Source of the DNA: Verrucomicrobiota bacterium
GTDB taxonomy: Bacteria; Verrucomicrobiota; Verrucomicrobiia; Verrucomicrobiales; DEV007
NCBI GenBank assembly: GCA_027618625.1
Contig: JAQCER010000029.1
Span: 1-12,474, forward strand
Direction: 5' to 3'
Length of the DNA stretch: 12,474 bases
Under the pieces are notes generated by a model. That model saw only the letters and a list, made by a program, of their open reading frames with translations, searched no databases and was not told the DNA's origin. This document shows, piece by piece, positions 6,025-12,474 of the stretch. Each line of letters opens with the position of its first letter. Position 1 is the stretch's first letter. Both the position numbers and the translations under genes were made by a program.

Positions 6025-7902
6025 ATGGCTGATTCCACGCCTGACCCTACGGACCATCCAGAAGGAGAAATTTTCTATGACCCGGATGCGGGCCGGTACT
6101 ATTCGGTCAATGGTGATGGCGATAGCGTTTATCTGCCTGAACCAGAACGTGTGGATGTAGAACGAGAAATACCGCCGCAGGTGTCAGAGCCGGGCACCAT
6201 ACACTTGCCGCCGACGCCTGGAAAGCGCCGCAGTCTCTACCATCCTGAAGCGGAGGCTGCGTTCGAACAGGGCACGGCGCTGCCAGAGCCAATTGCGGCG
6301 CCTGCGTCTGCCGTGCCAATTCCCGAGGTAGCGCCGCCGCCGCTGATGGCGGGCTATGAGACGCAGACGTACTCTGATCACGCGATCGAACATGGGGCTG
6401 CGGTGTCTGTCGTGCCTCCAGCATTTGGAGACCTTCTCCACACAAGGAAACGCAAGGAACCGGACAAGCAGGTGACGATGGTAGCGGTGCTCACTGCGGT
6501 GGTGCTGCACCTGATTGTGATCGCTGGCTTGGCCGCGTGGATTGTGAAAGTTTTTAAATCTCCGCAGCCAGCCCTGATCGTCCAGACCATTCCGACTCAG
6601 GAAGAGGAGGATATTTCGCAACAGACATTTAATCCCACGGTGCAGCCGACACCTTCCTCGCCGTCTTCCAGCGCGGCACCAATCATCACGGCGTCGGCAG
6701 TGGCGCCGGTCGCAGCGCCACCGGTGGAGGAGATCACGGACACATTTGGGATCGGCATGGACGAAGGGTTGGGCGATGGACTGGACGGCTGGGGAGATGG
6801 CATGGGCGGCGGTTTCACGATGCCGCCGACGATGCTGGCGCGCTGTACCAAGGGTGATCGCGACAAGCGGCTGGCGGAGTCCGGTGGTTCGCCGGAAGGC
6901 CAACTTGCCGTGATCAATGCGCTGCGCTGGTTGCAGAAGACTCAGAACAAAGATGGCTCGTGGGGCCAGCGCTGGCACACATCGATGACTGGGCTGGCGC
7001 TGCTCGCTTACCTCGGCCACTGCGAGACTCCGGACTCGCCTGAGTTTGGTGAAACGGTGCTCAATGGCATCATGTTTCTCGCCGAGCAAGGGATGCGAAC
7101 GGAGGGCCGACTTGGTCAACCAGGCAATCAGTTCTCCTACGAGCACGCCATCGCTGTCTATGCGCTAGCGGAAGCTTATACGATGTCGCGCTACGGCAAA
7201 CGCAAGATTCCGAATGTCCGCGAGGTGCTCGAGCTCGCGGTGCCGATCATTATTCGGGGACAAAGTGCGGACGGCGGCTGGTACTATGGCTACGAAAGCA
7301 CCACGCCGAGTGACACTTCCGTGGTCGGCTGGAACGTGCAGGCATTGAATGCCGCCCGCTATACTCAATTGAAGTTCGAGGGCATGGATCAGGCGTGGGA
7401 AAATATCGGGCGCTACCTTACGGTTTCTCAGAATCCCGAGGGTAACTTCGGGTACGGCGGCGCCGTGGGCGATGCAAGAGATACGATGACGGGCGTCGGT
7501 TGTCTGTGCATGATCATGCATGGCGAGATGAAGTCGCACAAGATAAAGGACGGCGTGCGCTACATTCTTGACACCGGAAAAATTTCATACGCTGGGCCGG
7601 ATGCCGACATTTATGGCTGGTATTACATCACCCAGGTGATGTTCCTCCAAGGAGGGGGCAACTGGAAGAAATGGAACGGCTATTTCCAGAACGAAATCAT
7701 CGCTGCCCAGAACAAGAACGGCAGCTTCAAGCGTGAAGGCCCTGGCGCTGAGCTTAATACTCCAGTGGATGGTTCCAACGGTGCCGGGCCGGATGCGGAG
7801 ATTTACCGCACCGCTCTGTGTGCGCTGATGCTGGAAGTCTATTACCGCTACCTGCCGGCCACGGACAAGGGGGCCAGCAAGTCGGCTCTTGACGATTTAT
7901 AG
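6025..7902 (+). CDS. Membrane-anchored prenyltransferase/squalene-oxidase repeat (alpha/alpha toroid) protein
   Basis: The product has 625 residues. Residues 1-150 form an acidic then proline/alanine-rich, probably disordered N-terminal part ending in the basic HTRKRKEPDKQ. A membrane helix follows at about 151-177 (VTMVAVLTAVVLHLIVIAGL...). Next come a Pro/Ser/Ala linker and a Gly/Asp-rich stretch (GMDEGLGDGLDGWGDGMGGG) to about 275. From about 292 there are toroid repeats with squalene-cyclase-like QW motifs: LQKTQNKDGSWG, IIRGQSADGGWYYG, VSQNPEGNFGYGG, AAQNKNGSF. The end (YGWYYITQVMFLQGGGNWKK...LEVYYRYLP) is characteristic of planctomycete and verrucomicrobial proteins of unknown role. No DxDD cyclase acid motif is present, so terpene cyclisation is doubtful. 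The basic flank puts the toroid in the periplasm. ATG 6025 is preferred; an in-frame TTG at 5977 is less likely. Confidence 0.85.
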   Translation: MADSTPDPTDHPEGEIFYDPDAGRYYSVNGDGDSVYLPEPERVDVEREIPPQVSEPGTIHLPPTPGKRRSLYHPEAEAAFEQGTALPEPIAAPASAVPIPEVAPPPLMAGYETQTYSDHAIEHGAAVSVVPPAFGDLLHTRKRKEPDKQVTMVAVLTAVVLHLIVIAGLAAWIVKVFKSPQPALIVQTIPTQEEEDISQQTFNPTVQPTPSSPSSSAAPIITASAVAPVAAPPVEEITDTFGIGMDEGLGDGLDGWGDGMGGGFTMPPTMLARCTKGDRDKRLAESGGSPEGQLAVINALRWLQKTQNKDGSWGQRWHTSMTGLALLAYLGHCETPDSPEFGETVLNGIMFLAEQGMRTEGRLGQPGNQFSYEHAIAVYALAEAYTMSRYGKRKIPNVREVLELAVPIIIRGQSADGGWYYGYESTTPSDTSVVGWNVQALNAARYTQLKFEGMDQAWENIGRYLTVSQNPEGNFGYGGAVGDARDTMTGVGCLCMIMHGEMKSHKIKDGVRYILDTGKISYAGPDADIYGWYYITQVMFLQGGGNWKKWNGYFQNEIIAAQNKNGSFKREGPGAELNTPVDGSNGAGPDAEIYRTALCALMLEVYYRYLPATDKGASKSALDDL

Positions 7903-7932
7903 GAATCCTCAACGCCGAAAACGACCTTTCCA

Positions 7933-8424
7933 TTGAATGCGTTACCCAACGTCGCTGGTGATCATTTTGAGCTGACCGCCGCGATCCTCCTGACCGGGTT
8001 CAGGGAATCTGCTGCGAGCGCCCGGCGACGGATCATTCTGCCCCTGCACAGGACACAAGGTGCCACGGTGCAACGGATGTTGAACTTCTTTCAACCCGGT
8101 ACCTATGTGTGCCCCCACCAGCATCCTGAGGATGGCGCGATCGAGACCATTTGCGTTTTGAGTGGTGTGTTAGGGTTCGTGCTTTTCGAGGCCGAGGGCT
8201 CCGTGCGATCGACGCACCGGCTGAACACGGGCCCGCTGGGACTGATCGATATTGAGCCTGGTGTCTGGCACGGAATGGTGGCATTGAGTCCCGACACCGC
8301 GATCCTTGAAATCAAGCGCGGGCCATATGAAGCCAAGGCCGACAAATCGTTCGCTGCCTGGGCACCTCCCGAAGGGGATCCGGCGGCGCTTGAGTACTTG
8401 TCGACTCTGGAAGCGTTGTTTTAA
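7933..8424 (+). CDS. WbuC-family cupin-fold metalloprotein
   Basis: The 163-residue product resembles the WbuC cupin family, named after a gene in O-antigen clusters; the reaction is not established. A conserved arginine-rich start (SARRRIILPLHRTQGATVQR), the line MLNFFQPGTYVCPHQHPEDG, the cupin core (ETICVLSGVLGFVLFEAEG), DIEPGVWHGMVAL, and the closing EIKRGPYEAKADKSFAAWAP all fit. Metal ligands are probably the two histidines of PHQHP, the E of IETIC and the H of GVWHGM. There is no in-frame ATG near the N-terminus. TTG at 7933 (LNALPNVAGDHFELT) is the best start and partly overlaps an out-of-frame ATG at 7938. The gene starts 30 bases after the toroid gene, so co-transcription is likely. 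The full-length domain argues against truncation. Confidence 0.85.
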   Translation: MNALPNVAGDHFELTAAILLTGFRESAASARRRIILPLHRTQGATVQRMLNFFQPGTYVCPHQHPEDGAIETICVLSGVLGFVLFEAEGSVRSTHRLNTGPLGLIDIEPGVWHGMVALSPDTAILEIKRGPYEAKADKSFAAWAPPEGDPAALEYLSTLEALF

Positions 8425-8468
8425 GGCACCACTCGGCCCGGCTGCGCGAATCGTACAGCGTGCAGTCT

Positions 8469-8489
8469 GCGGCGACTATGGGTCGCCGC
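8469..8489. terminator. GC-rich hairpin after the WbuC gene, possible terminator
   Basis: GCGGCGAC (8469-8476) and GTCGCCGC (8482-8489) form a perfect 8-bp stem with loop TATGG, 44 bases after the cupin stop codon. No T-tract follows on either side, so this is not a classic intrinsic terminator. It could end or stabilise the toroid-cupin transcript. Confidence 0.45.
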
Positions 8490-8593
8490 CTCCACCACAT
8501 AGCCTTGTCGCACCAGAACTTTCTGTAGTTGCATCACTCTGCGGATCTCCTGCCGATATCAATTCCAGCAATCCGCGCTCTAAATATACTCAC

Positions 8594-8599
8594 TATAAT
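8594..8599 (+). promoter_or_regulatory. Putative -10 element for the sulfurtransferase gene, with a nearby inverted repeat
   Basis: A perfect TATAAT lies in an AT-rich patch upstream of the gene at 8734. No good -35 hexamer stands 16-18 bases before it; TTCCAG at 8563 is too far away. An inverted repeat GAAATA-CCCA-TATTTC at 8619-8634 sits just after the expected start of transcription and could be an operator or a leader hairpin. The leader would be about 125 bases. Confidence 0.35.
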
Positions 8600-8733
8600 T
8601 TTCATGCCGCGGATTGCAGAAATACCCATATTTCCATTTTTGGGTCACAGGCTCCCAACAGCCCGAATCCTGCCCCGGCAAATCAAGCTGGACGATTCCT
8701 TTGCAAGTGAGGGAACCAAGGTATCGTGCTGCC

Positions 8734-9597
8734 ATGAGCGACAAATTTTCCGAATATGCGAATCCCGAGGCCCTGGTGAGCACCGACTGGCTGGCAGACC
8801 ATCTTGACGACCCGAACGTGCGGATCGTTGAGAGCAACGAAGATATCCTCCTCTATGGCACTGGCCACATTCCCGGAGCCGTTCACATCGATTGGCGCGC
8901 CGATCTGAACGATCAGACGATTCGCGACTACGTCGATACCGCTGGTTTTGCAAAGCTCTGCAGCGGCCATGGCATCACCCGTGAAACCACCGTGATCTTC
9001 TATGGTGACAAGTCCAATTGGTGGGCCTGCTATGCGCTCTGGGTGTTTTCGCTGTTCGGCCACAAGCGGGTGAAGATCCTCGACGGTGGTCGTGCAAAGT
9101 GGATCGCAGAAGGACGCGCAATCACGAAGGAAGTTCCAGAATTTGAGGTTCGCCAGTATATGGAACCCGCCCTGCGCGACGATGCCGGCATCCGCGCATT
9201 TTACGACGATACCCTAGAGCACATGAGAGAGGGCAAGCCAATGGTGGACGTTCGCTCGCCCGGGGAGTTTTCTGGCGAAGTAACGCACATGCCCGAGTAT
9301 CCTCAGGAGGGAGTCCTGCGCGGCGGCCACATTCCGGGAGCGAAGAGCTGCCCATGGTCGACTGCCGCCAATGCCGACGGCACCTTCAAGACCGCAGCCG
9401 AACTGCGTGCCATTTACACCGAAGGCCTGGGCCTGGGTGACGCCGAAGAAATCATCGCCTACTGCCGCATCGGCGAACGCTCAAGCCACACTTGGTTCGT
9501 GCTCACCCACCTGCTCGGCTACAAGGAAGTGCGCAACTACGACGGCAGCTGGACCGAGTGGGGCAACATGGTGCGCAGTCCTATTGAAAAGTGTTAG
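8734..9597 (+). CDS. Thiosulfate sulfurtransferase (two-domain rhodanese)
   Basis: The enzyme moves the outer sulfur of thiosulfate, or of 3-mercaptopyruvate in related enzymes, onto a thiophilic acceptor such as cyanide through a cysteine persulfide. The 287-residue product has the usual tandem length. The N-terminal domain (about 15-130) includes [15 protein letters not shown] and lacks a catalytic cysteine in its loop ([15 protein letters not shown]). The C-terminal domain (about 160-285) has [25 protein letters not shown] and the active-site loop C244-RIGERS. That loop and the following [14 protein letters not shown] look like the thiosulfate type, not the CG-S/T-G-V-T mercaptopyruvate loop. 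ATG 8734 is chosen because the domain begins right after it; a GTG-to-TTG extension to 8614 would add unrelated sequence. The gene ends 4 bases before the convergent protease stop. Confidence 0.93.
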   Translation: MSDKFSEYANPEALVSTDWLADHLDDPNVRIVESNEDILLYGTGHIPGAVHIDWRADLNDQTIRDYVDTAGFAKLCSGHGITRETTVIFYGDKSNWWACYALWVFSLFGHKRVKILDGGRAKWIAEGRAITKEVPEFEVRQYMEPALRDDAGIRAFYDDTLEHMREGKPMVDVRSPGEFSGEVTHMPEYPQEGVLRGGHIPGAKSCPWSTAANADGTFKTAAELRAIYTEGLGLGDAEEIIAYCRIGERSSHTWFVLTHLLGYKEVRNYDGSWTEWGNMVRSPIEKC

Positions 9598-9601
9598 TTC
9601 G

Positions 9602-11746
9602 TTAGGGAAGATCCCGAACTTCGACACGAAGGCGAAAGTATCCTGACGCGGTTTCTCCTTCTGGAGCGGTGGCCCTTAGGATCTCTATGCCATCGATGTC
9701 GGTGCGGAGCAGCGTCGCTTGCGCCGGAATCCAGGCGTCAAGGTCACTGGAATATTCCACCGTCCAGTTGATGTCCTCAAGCGCCGGGTTCCTGCGGAAT
9801 GCAAACGGCTCCTGCTGGCGTTGCTTGGCTACTTCGAGAGGATCGGTTCCTTGTGCGTATTCGACAAGGTTGGCGCATCCGTCGCGATCGGGATCGCCTG
9901 CCGGATCACTTTCCTGGCCCGGCAAAAAATGGATCGCCGCCCACTCTGGATAGGTGCTGGGATTGCGTGGGCTCCGACTTCCGTACGCGGTAACGGTGTA
10001 GCTCTCGATCGTTCCAGTTACGCCCGGCACCGAGTCGGCGAACACCAGTTGCCACTCGCCTGCAAGTTGTTCGCCCCAGTGATACACGGACATGAATTGC
10101 CAGTCGATGTCCCGATTGGGATCGGTTCCCTTGGCCGTGTGACGGATTGCCAGCGGACTCACGGTGCCAGTGGGCGATATCAGATTGATCTGCACCTGGC
10201 TCTTGGATGCATGGCGCACGACGATCTCCACGGTAACGTGCTCGACCCGCAGGTCACTGGCTTCCTCGGGAAACGAGATGGGGACCGCAATCCCTGCAGC
10301 GCCTCCATCGGGCACGGAAAGAGACAACCCTGACGTTGCCACAAACGCCTTCTCTTGCGCGGGGAGCGATACCCAGTTCTCCGCGAGACCAACTGCAGCC
10401 GAGACATCCAGCAGGCCCGCGCCCAGTGCCGGATGAAACTGGAAACCGGCGCTATTCGCAAGCCAGCCCGGGTCATCAGGATCGACCCGCCTCCCGCTGC
10501 GGAGAAGGACCTCTTGCACATCGCGCCAGCTCAGATCAGGGTTTGCCTCTAACATGAGCGCCAGCGCACCCGCTATCTGAGGAGCCGCCGCAGAGGTCCC
10601 GCCAAAGTCATTCCGATAGTCAGGGTTCGAATAATTCCCTGCGGAGAAGCCAGAGTTCCTCCCCGAAATTCCTGCCAGGTCTGTCGTCGTGAGCTCTTGC
10701 CCGCCACCGGCCGATGGAGCTGAAATCAACACGTTCGCGCCCATCTCCCCGTAGTCGGTGATCTTGCCCATGTCCGTCACCGCTCCAACTGCGATCGTGT
10801 AGATGGAATTCGCGTAGCCGTCGAGATTCGAAAAGTCGCCGTCATCGCGGCCATTTCCTGCCGCCCACACGTAGAGCGTCCCCAGCCCGCCGCGTCCGGT
10901 GCGGGCACCGTGCTCCAACGCAGCGGCGGCGAGCTCAGCCGGGCCATCGGGCTCTGTCGTGCGATCGCTTGGACCCCACGAGCTGCTCTTGATGTGAATC
11001 GCCTGCCCCTCATGTGCCAATGCCGCACCCTCCACCTCATCGTCGATCGTGTTGCCCAGCATTCGCAATCCCACCAGCGAAGCCTCTGGAGCGACACCAG
11101 ATATTCCAATCCCATTGCCACCCCGACCTGCCGCCAGCCCGGCGCAGGCAGTGCCATGTTCGTCCAGGCTGGTGCCTTCGGGATCCAGCGGCGCGCTGGC
11201 GTCCAGCCAGTCGAAGTGCAGGCTATTGTCCGCGTTTGGAGCAATGTCAGGGTGCGAGATCTGAACAGCATCATCAAGGATCGCGACAGCTACACCCGCC
11301 CCGCGAAACGTGTTCAATGTTGTAGCAACGTTTAAGTCGATGCCGATCGTCGCACCATTTTCACCTGTGTTGCCCAGATGCCACTGGTAGCCTGGCTCGG
11401 TTGGACAGAAGGTTGCCAGAGGATCGTTCAGATCAAAGTCACGGGCTTCGCGCGCCGCCGTGCTCAGGAGGCGCGCCGAACCAACATCCGGCATCGCTCT
11501 GAGAACTTGCAGGCCAGCATTGGCGGAACGTTCATCCCTGAACTCCACGACCAAATAGTCAGGCGCCCAATGCGTATGGCGCACGTCCAGAACACCGTCG
11601 ATCGCCACTTTGCCCGCAGCCGCCCTCACCTTCAGGAGAACCTTCACCGGTACTGGCCGGATATACGCCGTCTCGTCAGCGCCAGCACTGGTTGCAAGTA
11701 CCAGCGCCCTTAGAATGCAGACAGACGGGAAAACAGCGCATTTCAC
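9602..11746 (-). CDS. Secreted subtilisin/kexin-like serine protease (S8) with P domain
   Basis: A predicted exported endopeptidase of 714 residues from GTG at 11746. That start gives a signal peptide (VKCAVFPSVCILRALVLATSAGA) with likely cleavage near A-G-A/D-E; an in-frame ATG at 11809 adds 21 polar residues ahead of it and is less likely. A propeptide-like region (about 25-140) precedes the catalytic domain. D158 (AVAILDDAV), H197 (DEHGTACAG) and S385 (GGTSAAAPQIAG) form the triad, with N298 in AAGNG as the oxyanion residue. Spacing, SSWGP and the downstream P domain (about 475-590; HVTVEIVVRH...QVQINLISPTG...GEWQLVFAD) point to the proprotein-convertase-like branch. The tail has DPDRDGCANLVEYAQGTDP (about 620) and ends SSDLDAW...YFRLRVEV, a C-terminal module common in secreted verrucomicrobial proteins. 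Substrate unknown. Confidence 0.92.
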   Translation of the reverse strand: MKCAVFPSVCILRALVLATSAGADETAYIRPVPVKVLLKVRAAAGKVAIDGVLDVRHTHWAPDYLVVEFRDERSANAGLQVLRAMPDVGSARLLSTAAREARDFDLNDPLATFCPTEPGYQWHLGNTGENGATIGIDLNVATTLNTFRGAGVAVAILDDAVQISHPDIAPNADNSLHFDWLDASAPLDPEGTSLDEHGTACAGLAAGRGGNGIGISGVAPEASLVGLRMLGNTIDDEVEGAALAHEGQAIHIKSSSWGPSDRTTEPDGPAELAAAALEHGARTGRGGLGTLYVWAAGNGRDDGDFSNLDGYANSIYTIAVGAVTDMGKITDYGEMGANVLISAPSAGGGQELTTTDLAGISGRNSGFSAGNYSNPDYRNDFGGTSAAAPQIAGALALMLEANPDLSWRDVQEVLLRSGRRVDPDDPGWLANSAGFQFHPALGAGLLDVSAAVGLAENWVSLPAQEKAFVATSGLSLSVPDGGAAGIAVPISFPEEASDLRVEHVTVEIVVRHASKSQVQINLISPTGTVSPLAIRHTAKGTDPNRDIDWQFMSVYHWGEQLAGEWQLVFADSVPGVTGTIESYTVTAYGSRSPRNPSTYPEWAAIHFLPGQESDPAGDPDRDGCANLVEYAQGTDPLEVAKQRQQEPFAFRRNPALEDINWTVEYSSDLDAWIPAQATLLRTDIDGIEILRATAPEGETASGYFRLRVEVRDLP

Positions 11747-11958
11747 GTTGGGAACCAAACCACACCACTCGTAATCCGCAACATCGCTGGTGAAATACAT
11801 TGGCTGCATTCATTCTGGGCTTGTATAGCAGCGCCTTTGGCCCAGCGCGGCGCGGTGTTAGACATTTCAGCGAAGGAACGATTCAGCGGCTGCAAACCAG
11901 CAGAAAGAAGATTTGAGCGTCGATTCAACGAAATGCGGTCTGGTTTGTCACAACGTTC
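11747..11958. promoter_or_regulatory. Divergent intergenic region between the protease and the VanZ-like gene
   Basis: Both flanking genes read outward, so their promoters should lie here. I see only weak candidates. TATACA on the minus strand (around 11825-11830, visible as TGTATA on plus) has no matching -35. TTGAGC near 11912 on plus has no good -10 at 17 bases. No operator or terminator is recognisable. Confidence 0.3.
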
Positions 11959-12357
11959 ATGGCTGTGCGTTTGTTACTTTTGGCGTTCTCAACCGGTCTT
12001 GTCGGTCTCATTGTTTCGGTGGATTCTGGAGCGATGCCGCAGCTGTGGGAGACCGTGTATGCGATTCCATTTGGGGACAAAGTTGGGCACTTCGTGTTGA
12101 TGGGCATCTTCTCGGTGCTCGCCAATTTGAGCCTGAATTGCCGGGAGCTGCGATGGGCCGGGCGCCCTGTGATGCTCGGAACGCTAATCGTTTTTGTGCT
12201 GGTTGCAGGTGAGGAAATCTCTCAGGCATTTATCGCGACGCGCACTTGTGATGCCGCAGACTTTCTCGCCGACACCGCAGGAATCCTCTTGGGTGCGATG
12301 GCCGCGAAACATTATTCGAGGCTGCGATCAAAGCCTCTTAGCTTTGGCATGCAATGA
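11959..12357 (+). CDS. VanZ-like family membrane protein
   Basis: The 132-residue integral membrane protein has four likely helices: about 2-21 (VRLLLLAFSTGLVGLIV), 44-58 (FVLMGIFSVLANLSL), 70-86 (VMLGTLIVFVLVAG) and 104-115 (LADTAGILLGAM). The family pattern is clear: GDKVGHFVLMG before helix 2, then GEEISQAF, an R-T segment (ATRTCDAADFLADTAG) and G-I-L-L-G. VanZ was named for teicoplanin resistance in enterococci, but most relatives in environmental bacteria have no known role, so resistance should not be inferred. No Shine-Dalgarno sequence precedes ATG 11959. Its stop overlaps the next start by 4 bases (ATGA at 12354-12357), which suggests translational coupling. Confidence 0.87.
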   Translation: MAVRLLLLAFSTGLVGLIVSVDSGAMPQLWETVYAIPFGDKVGHFVLMGIFSVLANLSLNCRELRWAGRPVMLGTLIVFVLVAGEEISQAFIATRTCDAADFLADTAGILLGAMAAKHYSRLRSKPLSFGMQ

Positions 12358-12474
12358 AGATCGATGCGCTCGATCATCTGGTGCTTACTGTGCAGAACAT
12401 CGAGCAGACGGTGCACTTCTACACGACGACGCTGGGGATGACGCGGCAGAATTTCTGCGGCGCATGCGTGTCCA
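12354..12474 (+). CDS. VOC (glyoxalase/bleomycin-resistance) family protein, 5' part only
   Basis: The first 40 codons read MKIDALDHLVLTVQNIEQTV then HFYTTTLGMTRQNF, the typical first beta-alpha-beta-beta module of vicinal-oxygen-chelate proteins. H8 of LDHLVL is the usual first metal ligand. Many family members of this type follow with a G-R...A-L-R-F-G stretch, which lies beyond the window. Substrate cannot be told; the family includes glyoxalase I-like enzymes, ring-cleaving dioxygenases and antibiotic-binding proteins. The start ATG overlaps the VanZ-like stop as ATGA. The gene is cut by the window edge. Confidence 0.85.
   Translation, partial: MKIDALDHLVLTVQNIEQTVHFYTTTLGMTRQNFCGACVS

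Noticed and set aside
6184..7146. 320-codon open frame on the minus strand
   Set aside because: It is antisense to the toroid gene in GC-rich sequence, is strongly enriched in Arg, His and Gln, and has no recognisable motif; the plus frame has clear domain motifs.
1..12474. CRISPR arrays, insertion sequences, phage or defence-system genes
   Set aside because: No regularly spaced repeats, transposase or integrase motifs, terminal inverted repeats or recognisable defence proteins were found on either strand.

Overview
The window looks like a chromosomal segment from a member of the Verrucomicrobiota. This is an inference from protein style, not from a marker gene. The subtilase carries the D-x-D-x-D-G...N-L-x-E-Y-A-x-G-x-D-P motif and an R-R...S-x-D-L-x-x-W...Y-F-R-L-R tail that are very common on secreted verrucomicrobial proteins. 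The membrane-anchored toroid protein ends in the W-Y-Y...L-E-V-Y-Y-R-Y-L-P pattern typical of planctomycete and verrucomicrobial prenyltransferase-like proteins. Clear Shine-Dalgarno sequences are nearly absent ahead of the genes.

Layout. Positions 1-860 hold no intact gene but contain a frameshifted relic of an FG-GAP repeat protein on the minus strand. An intact mnmG (891-2783, +) follows and converges on a DUF1802 gene (2807-3427, -). A complete tRNA-His(GTG) with encoded CCA and G-1 (3520-3596) sits 30 bp ahead of rnc (RNase III, 3627-4352). Positions 4353-6024 are gene-poor. They hold one hypothetical ORF that may be interrupted by an in-frame TAG, a 45-residue single-pass membrane protein behind a good sigma70-type promoter, and a decayed minus-strand tail of another secreted protein. 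Then come a membrane-anchored squalene-cyclase-like toroid protein (6025-7902), a WbuC-type cupin 30 bp downstream (7933-8424), a GC-rich hairpin, a two-domain thiosulfate sulfurtransferase (8734-9597), a convergent secreted subtilisin/kexin-like protease with a P domain (9602-11746, -), a divergent VanZ-like membrane protein (11959-12357) and the start of a VOC/glyoxalase gene overlapping it by 4 bp.

The least expected signal is a pair of parS-like ParB-binding palindromes in mnmG. One overlaps its GTG start codon (883-898) and the other is internal, with 15 of 16 consensus bases (1648-1663). In many bacteria mnmG lies beside the origin and parAB, so this may be an origin-proximal centromere region, although no parAB, rsmG or dnaA is in view. 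A possible DnaA box lies at 4381-4389 and a 23-bp run of pure A/T at 5137-5159, but there is no convincing DnaA-box cluster.

The genes do not form one pathway. They are housekeeping RNA functions (mnmG, tRNA-His, rnc) mixed with envelope or secreted proteins and small enzymes. Two eroded secreted-protein relics show that the segment has been losing large extracellular-protein genes. I did not find a clearly new multi-gene system.
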